A stretch of 64,000 nt of DNA from JAAUTY01 sp964397305. Lineage in GTDB: Bacteria; Cyanobacteriota; Cyanobacteriia; Cyanobacteriales; Spirulinaceae. The stretch covers positions 1-64,000 of the forward strand of contig CAYNIP010000015.1 in NCBI GenBank assembly GCA_964397305.1, written 5' to 3'. Each line of letters starts with the position of its first letter. Within the stretch, counting starts at the first letter, position 1. The notes under the pieces were generated by a model. The model saw only the letters and a list, made by a program, of their open reading frames with translations. It was not told the DNA's origin and did no database searches. Below, in pieces: positions 9,499 to 18,754 of the stretch. The translations under genes were made by a program, and so were the position numbers.

Positions 9499-10722
9499 TT
9501 AAGGAACGAGGCGCACAAACTTCTTTTTGCCCACTTGCAGCACCTTGCCAGCCAGGTCGTCGGGGTTGGCAATCTCTACAGTGGGATCGCTGAGGCGATC
9601 GCCCTCCAGCCGCACCGCCCCGCCCTGGATCTGGCGGCGGCCGTCGCTGCTACTGGCACAGAGACCGCTGGCCTGGAGAATGTAGGCCAGCTTTGCGGGA
9701 AAACTCACGCCCGCCAGCGAGAATTCCGGCACGACACCACTGCTCGCTTCGCCGCCCTTAACCAAGGCCGCCGCCGCCGCTTGGGCTTCCCGGGCCGCCG
9801 CCGCGCCATGGTACTGACCCACGATGTCCAAGGCCAACTGCTTTTGCTGCTCTCGGGGGTTAGCCGCCAAGTTGTCGAGGGGTTGCAGCGTCAGCAACTC
9901 AAAGTAATCCCGCAGCAGGGCATCCGGAGTCTTCTCCAGCTTGGAGTACATAGTCAAAGCATCTTCCGTCAGCCCCACGTAGTTATTCAACGACTTCGAC
10001 ATTTTCTGCACACCATCAAACCCCAGCAGCAAGGGCAGCAGCACACAAAACTGGGGTGACTGACCAAAGTGGCGCTGCAAGTCGCGGCCGACGAGCAGGT
10101 TAAATTTTTGATCGGTTCCGCCCAACTCCACATCGGCCTGAACCGCGACGGAATCGTAGCCCTGCATCAGCGGGTAGAGAAATTCGTGCAGGTAAATGGG
10201 TGCTTCCTTGTGGTAGCGTTCCGCGAACCCCTCCTTTGCCAGCATCTGCCCGACGGTCATCGTGGCCAGGAGGCCGAGAATTTCCTTGAGATCCAGTTGA
10301 CTCAGCCACTCCGAGTTGTAACGAATTTCTAAGCGGCCGGGGGTCTCAAAGTCTAGAATGGGCCGCAACTGCTCGAGATACGTGGCGGCATTGGCTTTGA
10401 CTTGCTCCGGGGTCAACTGGCGGCGCGCCTCCGAGCGACCGGTGGGGTCGCCGATCTGCGCGGTAAAATCACCGATGATCACAACGGCAATATGTCCGAC
10501 GTCCTGAAAGGCCCGCAATTTACGGAAGGGAATGCTGTGGCCCAGGTGTAAAGCTGTGCCTGTGGGATCAATGCCTAGCTTGACCCGCAGGGGGCGCTGG
10601 CTAGTCGCCAGAAAGCCCTCAAGGCTGTCGGAAGACTTGCTAGAATCTGACTGATCGGGAAAGATCTCGCTGATCCCTCGGTACAGCCAGGCAGGGGGGT
10701 GCGGGGTGGAGGAGGACATCAT
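9499..10722 (-). CDS. tyrS: Tyrosyl-tRNA synthetase
   Basis: The protein has 407 residues. It charges tRNA-Tyr with tyrosine. As a class I synthetase it shows a HIGH variant HLGH at 59-62 (within GIDPTGTALHLGHS) and KMSKSLNN near residue 245. A C-terminal S4-like RNA-binding domain (QIQGGAVRLEGDRL) completes the bacterial TyrRS architecture. Two adjacent ATG codons (10722 and 10719) could serve as start. It is followed closely by pyrF and is divergent from the penicillin-binding protein gene. Confidence 0.97.
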   Translation of the reverse strand: MMSSSTPHPPAWLYRGISEIFPDQSDSSKSSDSLEGFLATSQRPLRVKLGIDPTGTALHLGHSIPFRKLRAFQDVGHIAVVIIGDFTAQIGDPTGRSEARRQLTPEQVKANAATYLEQLRPILDFETPGRLEIRYNSEWLSQLDLKEILGLLATMTVGQMLAKEGFAERYHKEAPIYLHEFLYPLMQGYDSVAVQADVELGGTDQKFNLLVGRDLQRHFGQSPQFCVLLPLLLGFDGVQKMSKSLNNYVGLTEDALTMYSKLEKTPDALLRDYFELLTLQPLDNLAANPREQQKQLALDIVGQYHGAAAAREAQAAAAALVKGGEASSGVVPEFSLAGVSFPAKLAYILQASGLCASSSDGRRQIQGGAVRLEGDRLSDPTVEIANPDDLAGKVLQVGKKKFVRLVP

Positions 10723-10778
10723 GCCAGAATTTGTAAATCCAAGAGTGAAGTCGGCCCACGCTTCACATTTGCTAGCGT

Positions 10779-10784
10779 ATTATA
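10779..10784 (-). promoter_or_regulatory. Candidate -10 box for tyrS-pyrF
   Basis: TATAAT reads on the minus strand about 60 bp before the tyrS start, in the 205-bp divergent gap between tyrS and the PBP gene. No good -35 element is visible at the expected distance, so this is a weak call. Confidence 0.3.
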
Positions 10785-10927
10785 TAGTCTCGGATGGGCG
10801 AGATCGGGCTGATGGCAGTGCGACGGGAGCCGCGACCCCTTCCGGCAGGGAAGGCGGCGAGCCCAAGGGCTGCTAGGTAGCAGCGCCGAGGTTAGCAGTA
10901 GGGTTGGAGTGAGGACAAAAAGGCACT

Positions 10928-12865
10928 GTGGCAACCAGCACCATTCGACAAAAATCTGATCGGCGCAACCGCCCGAAGAAAGGCGCCCCGACTCCGAAGC
11001 AGCCCTCTGGCTTTCTAACGGGTGTTGCCAAGGTAGCGGGGGGCACGATGTTGGGCACAGCGATGCTGGTCAGCTCGGTGGCGGCGGGCGGTCTCGTCGG
11101 TCTGGCGATCAGCTTCCGGAATCTGCCCGATGTGCGAGTACTCCGCAGTTATGTGCCGACCGAGACTTCCTACATTTACGACATTAAGGGCCGCCTGCTG
11201 GACAGTCTTCATGGTGAAGCGCACCGAGAAGTGGTGCGGCTGGAGGAGATTTCCCCGGAACTGAAGCGAGCTGTGTTGGCGATTGAAGACAGCCACTTCT
11301 ATCTCCACGATGGCATTAACCCCAACAGCATCGGGCGGGCGCTGTTGGTGAATTGGCGGCGGGGCTCCGTTGTGGAAGGGGGCTCGACGATCACCATGCA
11401 GTTGGTGAAAAACCTCTTCCTGTCCCGGGAGCGCACGGTGAGCCGCAAGCTGGCGGAAGCGGTGCTGGCGATCCGGGTGGAACAGATTTTTGACAAGGAT
11501 CAGATCCTGGAGATGTACCTCAACAACATCTACTGGGGTCACAATAGCTACGGGGCTGAGACGGCCGCCCAGAGCTATTTCAACAAGTCAGCCGCGGACC
11601 TGACGTTGGCGGAAGCGGCGATGATGGCGGGCTTGATTCAAGCGCCGGAAGACTACAGCCCCTTTATCAACTACGACGAGACCAAGCGCCGCCAGTTTTT
11701 GGTTCTCGACCGGATGCAACAGTTGGGCTGGATCACGGCTGAGGAGGCGGCGGCAGCTCGGGAGGCCCCCTTGCTGCTGGGGAAGCCGACGGCCTGGCGT
11801 AGTAGCGATTTGCCCTATATCACGGAGGCGGTGGCGGCGGAGATCCAGGAGCGCTTTGGGCAGGATGCGGTGCTCCAGGGCGGCATCCGGGTGCAGACGA
11901 CGGTGGACTACAACTTCCAGAAAATGGCGGAGGCGAGGGTCGCCGCCTCCCACAACGCTCTTCGCAATCGCGGTCTCTATGCCGATCAGGTGGCCTTGGT
12001 CGCGGTTGATTCCCGCACCCATTTTGTTAAGGCTCTGGTGGGGGGGGTGAATTATAAGGAGAGCCAGTTCAACCGGGCGATCCAATCCCTGCGGCAACCG
12101 GGCTCGGCCTTTAAGCCGTTTGTCTATTACTCGGCCTTCGCAACGGGGAACTATACGCCGGAGTCGGAGGTCGAGGATACGCCAGTGCGCTACCGTGATG
12201 GCTCGGCCTACTACGAGCCGAAGAACTATGGCGGTGGCTTTTCGGGGCCGGTGAGTGTGCGGGAGGCTTTGGTGCGATCGCTCAACATTCCAGCGATCAA
12301 GCTCGGTCAAGAGGTCGGGATTGAGGCGGTCGTTGAGATTTGCCGCCTGCTGGGCATCAAGAGTCCCCTGGACCCAGTGGTGTCCCTGCCCCTGGGCCCG
12401 ATCGGCCTCACGCCCATGGAAATGGCGGGAGCTTATGCCACTTTCGCGAGCAATGGCTGGCACTCGGACCCGACGATCATCGTGCGAGTGACGGATAGCA
12501 ACGGCAATGTCCTCCTGGACAATACCCCCCAACCGCGCCAGGTTCTTGATCCCTGGGCCACCGCTCAGCTCACCAGTGTCTTGCAGGGGGTCATTACCGG
12601 CGGCACGGGGACAGCGGCTAATATCGGCCGCCCGGCGGCGGGGAAAACCGGGACGACGGATGCTGAGCGAGATGTTTGGTTTGTGGGCTATGTGCCCCAA
12701 ATGGCAGTGGCGGTCTGGATCGGGAACGATAACTACCGCCCCTTGGGCAAAGGGGTGACGGGGGGCGGTTATGCGGCTCCGATCTGGCGCGATTTCATGA
12801 TGGAAGCGATGAAGAACGAGCCGGTACAATACTTCCAGCCGCCGTCGAAGTTCCCGAAGCCCTAG
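10928..12865 (+). CDS. Class A penicillin-binding protein (PBP1A-type)
   Basis: The protein has 645 residues from a GTG start preceded by GAGG. It is a bifunctional peptidoglycan synthase. A basic cytoplasmic tail (1-35) precedes a membrane anchor (about 36-62). The GT51 glycosyltransferase domain has catalytic Glu120 in LAIEDSHFY, EGGSTITMQLVKNLFL and YLNNIYWGHNSYG. The transpeptidase domain has Ser393 in QPGSAFKP, RSLN as the SxN motif and AGKTGTTD as KTG. The family assembles the septal or side-wall sacculus in the periplasm. It is divergent from tyrS. Confidence 0.95.
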   Translation: MATSTIRQKSDRRNRPKKGAPTPKQPSGFLTGVAKVAGGTMLGTAMLVSSVAAGGLVGLAISFRNLPDVRVLRSYVPTETSYIYDIKGRLLDSLHGEAHREVVRLEEISPELKRAVLAIEDSHFYLHDGINPNSIGRALLVNWRRGSVVEGGSTITMQLVKNLFLSRERTVSRKLAEAVLAIRVEQIFDKDQILEMYLNNIYWGHNSYGAETAAQSYFNKSAADLTLAEAAMMAGLIQAPEDYSPFINYDETKRRQFLVLDRMQQLGWITAEEAAAAREAPLLLGKPTAWRSSDLPYITEAVAAEIQERFGQDAVLQGGIRVQTTVDYNFQKMAEARVAASHNALRNRGLYADQVALVAVDSRTHFVKALVGGVNYKESQFNRAIQSLRQPGSAFKPFVYYSAFATGNYTPESEVEDTPVRYRDGSAYYEPKNYGGGFSGPVSVREALVRSLNIPAIKLGQEVGIEAVVEICRLLGIKSPLDPVVSLPLGPIGLTPMEMAGAYATFASNGWHSDPTIIVRVTDSNGNVLLDNTPQPRQVLDPWATAQLTSVLQGVITGGTGTAANIGRPAAGKTGTTDAERDVWFVGYVPQMAVAVWIGNDNYRPLGKGVTGGGYAAPIWRDFMMEAMKNEPVQYFQPPSKFPKP

Positions 12866-13016
12866 GGTCTGCCCGTCACCACCGCTCGACTTCGAGCCAG
12901 CCTGGTTGCGAGGGGTCTCGGCGCTGGGTCAGTCATTGCGCGCCGGGGGGGGACTGGCTACACTTGGGGCGGGGGTTGCCCGAGCCCCTCCGGGTCCCAT
13001 TCACCTCAGGTTGCTT

Positions 13017-13799
13017 ATGGAATCACTCGCGTACACGTACTGGGTCTTAGCTAGGGAGGCCGAGGCGCGGGAGCTTAGGGTCCCTTGGGGGCCGGCTGCA
13101 TCGCTCTTGGCGATCGCCACGGTCTTGCAGGGGGGTTGGGTGACGGCCGATCCCTTGGCTCCCTATAATCTACCCATTAACCCGACGGATTTCGACCCTC
13201 CGACCCTGGATGGACCCTCGCCCCCGGCGGCTCGCCTCCCCTTTGAGTTCGAGGCCCTGAGCAAGCTCGAGAAACCCGACACCTTTGAGGAGGCTGAGTT
13301 CGTTCCGGCTCCCGAGTTTGCCCTCGATCCTTTGAAGCCTCCAGCCTTCGCCAGCGAGACCCTACCGGCGGCCGCCGCGCCCCCCGCCGCTCCCAATACT
13401 CCGACCCTAGATCCCGGGCCGCTCGCCCCGCCGCCGGATGTTCGGACCTGGGCTGAGCAACGCCTCGCGGCCCGCGCTCGGGCTCGCCAGGCGGCCGCCG
13501 AGGCTCCCCCGGCGGCTCGGGACCCCTACCCGGCTCCTCGGCCCTATTACAGTCGCGCGCACTTGCCCGCTGCCCTCAAGATTTCCCCCTTCAATCTCGT
13601 CCACCGGGCTTACCAGGGGGGACTCAAAGAGGCTGGCATCCCTAGCTACGAGGCCCTGATCCGGGCTTACAAAACGGGCAAGATTGCCCCGGAGGATCTG
13701 GTGCGGGCGGGAATTGCTCAGGGACGGCTGACGGCGGCGGAGCTGTACGACGCCGGCTACTTAGGCGCGGTGGCTAGCCAACTGGCCGGCTTGCGCTAG
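13017..13799 (+). CDS. Conserved-looking hypothetical protein, Pro/Ala-rich middle
   Basis: The protein has 260 residues from the ATG at 13017. The frame is open further upstream, but MESLAYTYWVLAREAEA looks like a true N-terminus. A hydrophobic stretch lies at about 25-40. Residues 55-175 are low-complexity Pro/Ala/Glu. The last 70 residues look structured, with ISPFNLVHRAYQGGL, YEALIRAYKTGKI, AEDLVRAGI-like and LYDAGYLGAVASQL segments. Proteins of this layout occur in cyanobacteria without assigned function, and I cannot name one. The gene ends 5 bp from the convergent Coq4-like gene. Confidence 0.7.
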   Translation: MESLAYTYWVLAREAEARELRVPWGPAASLLAIATVLQGGWVTADPLAPYNLPINPTDFDPPTLDGPSPPAARLPFEFEALSKLEKPDTFEEAEFVPAPEFALDPLKPPAFASETLPAAAAPPAAPNTPTLDPGPLAPPPDVRTWAEQRLAARARARQAAAEAPPAARDPYPAPRPYYSRAHLPAALKISPFNLVHRAYQGGLKEAGIPSYEALIRAYKTGKIAPEDLVRAGIAQGRLTAAELYDAGYLGAVASQLAGLR

Positions 13800-13804
13800 G
13801 GCCC

Positions 13805-14269
13805 TCAGTCCCAAGCATCCGCCTTGACAATGCCATACTCAGCACGCAAGGCAGTGAGGGAGCAGTCGAGCTTGCTAGCTGGATCGAGGCTGGCCTCGAT
13901 CTTGGGGCTAATACGACGCCCCTGGGCCACTCCCTGCCAGTAGCAGCGCCAGAGGTCGCCGGGGGGGTAGTAGATTGTGCCAAAGCGCCGGCCCAGGAGC
14001 GATCGCCCCCAGATCTCCGCGAAAACCCCAAGGCTTTGCCAGTAGTAATACCAGGGTCGCCGCCAGGTCAGGGCCGTGAGCAAGAAACCGATCAGGCGCA
14101 TCTCTTGGGGGAGTTCGGTGCTGTAGCCTGTAACCACGTGCATGATGTCGTGGCGCTGCAAGTCTGCCCAAGGAATGCGAATCCAGCCCACGTAGAGATC
14201 GCGATCGCGCACAAAGTGCGGATTCGCTTGGTAGTAGCGCTCGAGGCCTTGGCGTAGGGTGAGAGACAT
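13805..14269 (-). CDS. Coq4-like protein
   Basis: The protein has 154 residues from the ATG at 14269; a TTG at 14287 is less likely. It carries the Coq4 metal-binding signature HDxxH-x11-E exactly: His40, Asp41, His44 and Glu56 within RHDIMHVVTGYSTELPQE. Upstream PHFVRDRDLYVGWIRIPW and a C-terminal region with GRSLLGRRFGTIYYPPGDLW also fit. Coq4 acts in ubiquinone synthesis in eukaryotes and proteobacteria. Cyanobacteria make plastoquinone instead, so a quinone-related role is plausible but unproven. There are no quinone genes beside it. Confidence 0.75.
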   Translation of the reverse strand: MSLTLRQGLERYYQANPHFVRDRDLYVGWIRIPWADLQRHDIMHVVTGYSTELPQEMRLIGFLLTALTWRRPWYYYWQSLGVFAEIWGRSLLGRRFGTIYYPPGDLWRCYWQGVAQGRRISPKIEASLDPASKLDCSLTALRAEYGIVKADAWD

Positions 14270-14574
14270 GAGCGAGCGGGTGAGCAACCGGGGTAACTAC
14301 CCCCCAGGCTAGCGTGGCGATCGCTCCCCCGGGGCGCTTCCCGGGGCCGCTTTCTCATCAGGCTCCCTCTGGAGGGTGATACACATCACCCCTAGACCGG
14401 AGCCAAGACCATGAAACTACGTGAGCATCATCGTCCTAGCCAGGGATCTTGACCGTAAATCTACGTGACTAAGATGGGTCTCGAGCAGCGATGCCGATCG
14501 TCGAATTTTCCAGGCCGTGCCGCGAAAATAGCATTGTCAACGCCACAAACCTCGACCCTGAGGCCATCCATACC

Positions 14575-14754
14575 ATGAAGCTAGATACCGTAGACCTGGC
14601 AGCCCAAATCTTTGCCTCCAGTTGTGTCTCATTCTCCGAGTACGAAATTCTCGTCCACACCTTGGCTCAGGATCGACTCGACGACCAGGAACGCACCCTG
14701 ATCAAACGGATTCTCTACGGCGTTCGCCACGGGATGTTCCGCGTGATCCGCTGA
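14575..14754 (+). CDS. Small hypothetical protein (59 aa)
   Basis: This short acidic, helical protein starts MKLDTVDLAAQIFASSC and ends YGVRHGMFRVIR. The frame is open upstream to 14491, but the ATG at 14575 gives a compact protein resembling small cyanobacterial proteins with a SEYxxL motif and a YGVRxG tail. No function is recognised. It is isolated, with no gene within 300 bp on either side on its strand. Confidence 0.55.
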   Translation: MKLDTVDLAAQIFASSCVSFSEYEILVHTLAQDRLDDQERTLIKRILYGVRHGMFRVIR

Positions 14755-15142
14755 CCTCCCTGCCCTCTAGAGCCGAGGGCCGGCAGCCCGGATTTGCTGC
14801 GCCAACCCCCTCCATCACAGTTGGGTAACGTTGCCCTAAACCCAGTCAAATGCTGTCAGTCAGCAGCAAGGGCGGCCCGCTGCCGGCAGTGAATGTTGAG
14901 TAACGTTGCCCTAAACCCAGTCGAACTCTGTCTCGATGCCTGGTTGAGGGCTCAGAGACCGCAACCCGACTAAGCAGCCTGGGTTGGAGCGCGACCGGAA
15001 ATCTTGGTAGGATCAGGGGTAGGGCCCCTCCGAAGCGCCTTGATTGCCTGGGCTGCGGCCGGGTTGCCCTCAGCTTTGCCGGAGTCAACCGGCCTGGGCT
15101 CAGCGAGATGCCCAGCCCCCTCGATCAATCCTGCCCATCCCC
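14755..15142. other. Intergenic region before speA
   Basis: This is 388 bp of non-coding DNA. It holds the 22-bp direct repeats described separately and the speA leader. In-frame codons continue from 15044 into speA, but this N-terminal extension looks unlike the family. Confidence 0.4.
14826..14922. repeat. 22-bp perfect direct repeat pair
   Basis: The sequence TAACGTTGCCCTAAACCCAG plus TC occurs at 14826-14847 and again at 14901-14922, and similarity continues a few bases on each side (GTTGGG/GTTGAG before). An interrupted reverse-complement version lies at 4639-4687. Confidence 0.8.
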
Positions 15143-17104
15143 ATGACCTCAGTGACCTCGCCCTTGTCCTCCTCGACGGCCCCGGCCACGGATACTCCTT
15201 GGAGTATCGAAGCCAGCGAAGCTCTCTATCGACTCGCCGGCTGGGGGGAGCCCTATTTTTCCATCAACAGCGCTGGGCATATTCTCGTCTCGCCCCAGGG
15301 CGATCGCGGCGGTTCTCTCGATCTTTTGCATTTGGTCGAAGCCCTGCGGCAGCGTAACTTAGGCTTGCCATTGCTGATTCGCTTCTCGGACATTCTCGCG
15401 GACCGAATCGAGCGGCTGAATGCCTGCTTTGCCCGGGCGATCGCCCGCTACAACTACCCCAATGTTTATCGCGGCGTCTACCCGATCAAGTGCAATCCCC
15501 ACAGCCATCTGGTGGCTGCCGTCGTGAAGGCTGGGCAGCCGTTTCAATTTGGGCTGGAAGCGGGCTCAAAGCCGGAACTGGCGATCGCCCTCGCCAGCCT
15601 CGCCCAGGACCCCGCCCCGGAGGGGGGCCCCCTGCTCATCTGCAATGGCTACAAGGACCGCGAGTACATTGAAACCGCCCTCCTCGCGACCCGCCTGGGC
15701 CATCAGCCGATTATCATCATCGAGCAACTGGAGGAACTGCCCCTGCTCCTCGCCGTGAGTGCTGAGCTGGGGATCACGCCCACCCTGGGCCTGCGGGCGA
15801 AGCTGAATGCGCGCGGCCTGGGGCGCTGGGGCAACTCCACGGGCGATCGCGCCAAGTTTGGCCTCAGTGTCCCCGCGCTGCTGACGGCCGTAGAACACCT
15901 GCGGGCCGTCGGTCAACTGGACAGCTTGCAACTGCTGCACTTTCACATCGGCTCGCAGATTTCCGCCATCGGCGCGATCAAGGACGCGATCCGAGAAGCG
16001 GCGCAAATCTATGGCGAACTGGTCAAGCTGGGCGCGTCCATGCAATACCTCGATGTTGGCGGCGGCCTCGCCGTAGACTACGACGGCTCTAAGAGCAACT
16101 TCTACGCTTCTAAGAACTACAATCTGCAAAACTATGCCAACGACATCGTGGCAGAAGTCAAAGAAGCCTGCGAGGAACGGCAGATTGCGGCCCCAATCTT
16201 GATCAGCGAGAGCGGCCGGGCGATCGCCGCCCACCAAGCCGTGCTCGTGTTCGACATTCTAGGCACGAGCCAGCCCCCAACTCAACCGCCCCCCACCGTG
16301 CCCGCCGAAGCCCATTTAGTCGTGCGAAATCTTTGGGAAACTTACCAAACCATTAGCTCGGAAAACATTCAGGAAGCCTACCACGACGCCCTCCAGTTCA
16401 AAGACGAAGCCGTGAACCTCTTCAACTTCGGCTACTTGAGCTTGGCAGAGCGGGCCCAAGCCGAGCAACTGTACTGGGCCTGCTGTCAGGAGATTTTGCG
16501 GCTCACGCGCCAAGCCGCCGACATCCCCGACGATTTAGCCGAACTAGAGCAAACCTTGGCAGCCATTTACTACGCGAATCTGTCAATTTTCCAATCTGCT
16601 CCGGATGCTTGGGCCATCGACCAACTCTTTCCCATCGCGCCGATTCACCGGCTGGATGAAGCGCCTACAGAGCGCGGCGTCCTCGCCGATCTCACCTGCG
16701 ATAGTGATGGCAAACTCGACCAATTCATCGACCGACGGGGGATTAAGCGCGTGCTAGAACTGCATCCCTGGCGTCCCGGCGAGCCTTATTATTTGGGGAT
16801 GTTTTTAGTAGGAGCCTATCAGGAAATCGTTGGCAATTTGCACAACCTTTTTGGCGATACAAATGTCGTTCACATTCAGCTCCAGCCCCAGGGCTACCAG
16901 ATCGAGCACGTTGTGAAAGGGGACACCATCGCCGAGGTGCTCGCCTATGCCCAGTATGATCCAGACGATTTGCTGGAATCCCTGCGCCGCAGCACAGAAC
17001 AGGCGCTGCAAGCGCGGCGCATCACCTTGGCGGAATCCCAGCGCCTGCTACAAACCTATGAGCGTAGTTTAAGTAGTTACACGTATCTTAAGGCTGAGGC
17101 CTGA
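15143..17104 (+). CDS. speA: Biosynthetic arginine decarboxylase
   Basis: The protein has 653 residues from the ATG at 15143. This start matches the usual SpeA length and avoids a Pro/Arg-rich extension. It is PLP-dependent and decarboxylates arginine to agmatine, the first step of polyamine synthesis. Lys116 in VYPIKCNPH is the PLP lysine, with HFHIGSQI and YLDVGGGLAVDYDGS as further fold-III signatures. C-terminal residues such as FLVGAYQEIVGNLHNLFGDTNVVH match the family. It stands alone, convergent with the DUF1537 kinase gene. Confidence 0.96.
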   Translation: MTSVTSPLSSSTAPATDTPWSIEASEALYRLAGWGEPYFSINSAGHILVSPQGDRGGSLDLLHLVEALRQRNLGLPLLIRFSDILADRIERLNACFARAIARYNYPNVYRGVYPIKCNPHSHLVAAVVKAGQPFQFGLEAGSKPELAIALASLAQDPAPEGGPLLICNGYKDREYIETALLATRLGHQPIIIIEQLEELPLLLAVSAELGITPTLGLRAKLNARGLGRWGNSTGDRAKFGLSVPALLTAVEHLRAVGQLDSLQLLHFHIGSQISAIGAIKDAIREAAQIYGELVKLGASMQYLDVGGGLAVDYDGSKSNFYASKNYNLQNYANDIVAEVKEACEERQIAAPILISESGRAIAAHQAVLVFDILGTSQPPTQPPPTVPAEAHLVVRNLWETYQTISSENIQEAYHDALQFKDEAVNLFNFGYLSLAERAQAEQLYWACCQEILRLTRQAADIPDDLAELEQTLAAIYYANLSIFQSAPDAWAIDQLFPIAPIHRLDEAPTERGVLADLTCDSDGKLDQFIDRRGIKRVLELHPWRPGEPYYLGMFLVGAYQEIVGNLHNLFGDTNVVHIQLQPQGYQIEHVVKGDTIAEVLAYAQYDPDDLLESLRRSTEQALQARRITLAESQRLLQTYERSLSSYTYLKAEA

Positions 17105-17161
17105 TCGGGAGGTAGCAGCCCGCGACGATCAATGTCTTCTGACTTCAGAAACCCTCCCCTC

Positions 17162-17186
17162 AAGCCCCTCTTCTGAAGCGGGGCTT
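17162..17186. terminator. Bidirectional stem-loop between convergent genes
   Basis: AAGCCCC (17162-17168) pairs with GGGGCTT (17180-17186) across an 11-nt loop, midway between the stops of speA and the DUF1537 kinase gene. The U tract is short on both sides. Confidence 0.6.
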
Positions 17187-17206
17187 TGAGACCCTCGAGG
17201 CAATCG

Positions 17207-18526
17207 TTAGGAGCCCTGCAAGCGCTGATACACCGTCGCCAAGGCCTGCTCGTCGCCTACATTGCCGGGAAATAGGACTACGGGCAACTTCGGAAACTGG
17301 GGGTGATCGTCGGGGGTGATCACGAGGGAGCAACCGGGGAGAATCTGCCCCAACAAGCGGGCAGCGCGCAGGTTGAGCCCCGTACTCAGGGTGTCGTTGG
17401 AGGTGATGCCACCTTTGCTGATCAGGAAGCTGACTTCAGGCGGCAGCCCCCGGAGGATGTCCATGAGTAACTGAGACACCCGAGCCCCAAACTCCAGCCG
17501 CTGCTGGACGCTGGTGAATTGCAGCTCCTCGCGGCTGGTGTAGATGACCGGCGTTTGCCCCTGGTCAAAGGCCTGGTGCAGGCGACCCAGGATCGCCGCC
17601 AAGATCGCAGGCTCGGCGTCCGGAGTCTCTCGCAACTGGGCCACCTCGACTTCCAGCGGTGCGAGGTCGGGTAATTGCAGCAGGGCTTGCAGTTGTTGCG
17701 TCGTCTTGCGGACGTGGGAGCCTACCAAAATCACCCCCGGTTGTGGCGTGCGGCGATACTCCGCCATGGCTGCGGCCTCTACGGGCTGCGGCCCCAGTTG
17801 GGCCAGGGAGGTGAGCAGGCTGGCGGCGCTGCGGCAGAGAAAGCGCTTGCCCCGATGGGCGGCGGCGAGGAGATCTTGGGCAAAGCGATCTAAATCTGCT
17901 TGGGTTTCGGCATCCACGGCACAGCAGACATTGCCCGTGAGGCGCATCAGTCGGTCGAAGGAGCCCGCCCGCAGATCGGCCAACAAGAAGCGCTCGACCT
18001 CACTTGCCTGAATGCGGTCGTTGGTTTTTTCTTCAACGTAGTCGGGGAGGTAGCTGGTGCTGTAGCCAAAGACTGAATCGCGGGCAAACTCCGTCTCACT
18101 GACGGGGACGGGTTGGCCTGCGGTCAGCAAGTAGTGAGTGCTGTCCCGGGTGATGCGACCCCCTTCAAAGAAGGCTGGGGTTAGGAAGTGGGCATCGAAG
18201 GGACCTAGCTCGACGGCGATCGCATCGGTTTCGGTGGGGTAATGGCCGCGCAGGGTGGAGTCCGAGCGACTGACGAGGAGGAAGTCCTGGAGGCCGGTGA
18301 GGGCGATCGCCTGTTTCAAGTTCTGACACACCGCCCGCGTCACCGCCGCTGCTTCTACCGGTGTCAGAGCCCGCGTATTCGTGAGGATAAACAGGATCGG
18401 CGCAGCATCCACCAAACCCAGCCTCAGGGTCTCTACATCCCAGCGCAGTAGCAACAAGCAACTGTGGACCGTCTGGGAGCCGGTCGGGTCGTCATCCAGA
18501 ACAATGATTTTGGGGCGATCGGACAT
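17207..18526 (-). CDS. DUF1537 four-carbon acid sugar kinase family protein
   Basis: The protein has 439 residues. It resembles the OtnK/DtnK/YgbK kinases, which phosphorylate four-carbon acid sugars such as threonate. The N-terminal half carries DDDPTGSQ at 11-18 and RSDSTLRGHYPTE. The C-terminal nucleotide-binding half carries FLISKGGITSNDTL, LVITPDDHPQFP and FPGNVGD. None of the usual partner genes (aldolase, epimerase, dehydrogenase) is adjacent, so the substrate is unknown. Confidence 0.85.
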   Translation of the reverse strand: MSDRPKIIVLDDDPTGSQTVHSCLLLLRWDVETLRLGLVDAAPILFILTNTRALTPVEAAAVTRAVCQNLKQAIALTGLQDFLLVSRSDSTLRGHYPTETDAIAVELGPFDAHFLTPAFFEGGRITRDSTHYLLTAGQPVPVSETEFARDSVFGYSTSYLPDYVEEKTNDRIQASEVERFLLADLRAGSFDRLMRLTGNVCCAVDAETQADLDRFAQDLLAAAHRGKRFLCRSAASLLTSLAQLGPQPVEAAAMAEYRRTPQPGVILVGSHVRKTTQQLQALLQLPDLAPLEVEVAQLRETPDAEPAILAAILGRLHQAFDQGQTPVIYTSREELQFTSVQQRLEFGARVSQLLMDILRGLPPEVSFLISKGGITSNDTLSTGLNLRAARLLGQILPGCSLVITPDDHPQFPKLPVVLFPGNVGDEQALATVYQRLQGS

Positions 18527-18587
18527 GAAATTTCAGCACTACGGCTAGCACACTGAATGTATTGTGGCAGGAAAGGGAGGCCTCGGG

Positions 18588-18677
18588 GGGTGCATCTCAG
18601 TTAGGCAAGTTGGCCCTCATCCCCCGACCCCTTCTCCCAAGTAGGGCGAAGGGGAGCCTCCAAAGTGAGATGCACCC
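18588..18677. repeat. 90-bp MITE-like element with 12-bp terminal inverted repeats
   Basis: GGGTGCATCTCA at the left end is the exact inverse of TGAGATGCACCC at the right end. Inside is a hairpin built on CCCCTTCTCCC and GGGCGAAGGGG. The left 65 bp recurs at 51354-51418. The element has no coding capacity. Confidence 0.75.
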
Positions 18678-18754
18678 AGCCTCGGGGCTGCTGGCCTCGC
18701 CCGCCGCCGTTAGCCCCTGCGGAAATCGGGGGGCAATTCAACCAGGAATCGAGC

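Noticed and set aside
11588..12829. 413-codon open frame antisense to the penicillin-binding protein
   Set aside because: The sequence is His/Arg-rich without domains, while the plus strand encodes a complete PBP with all catalytic motifs.
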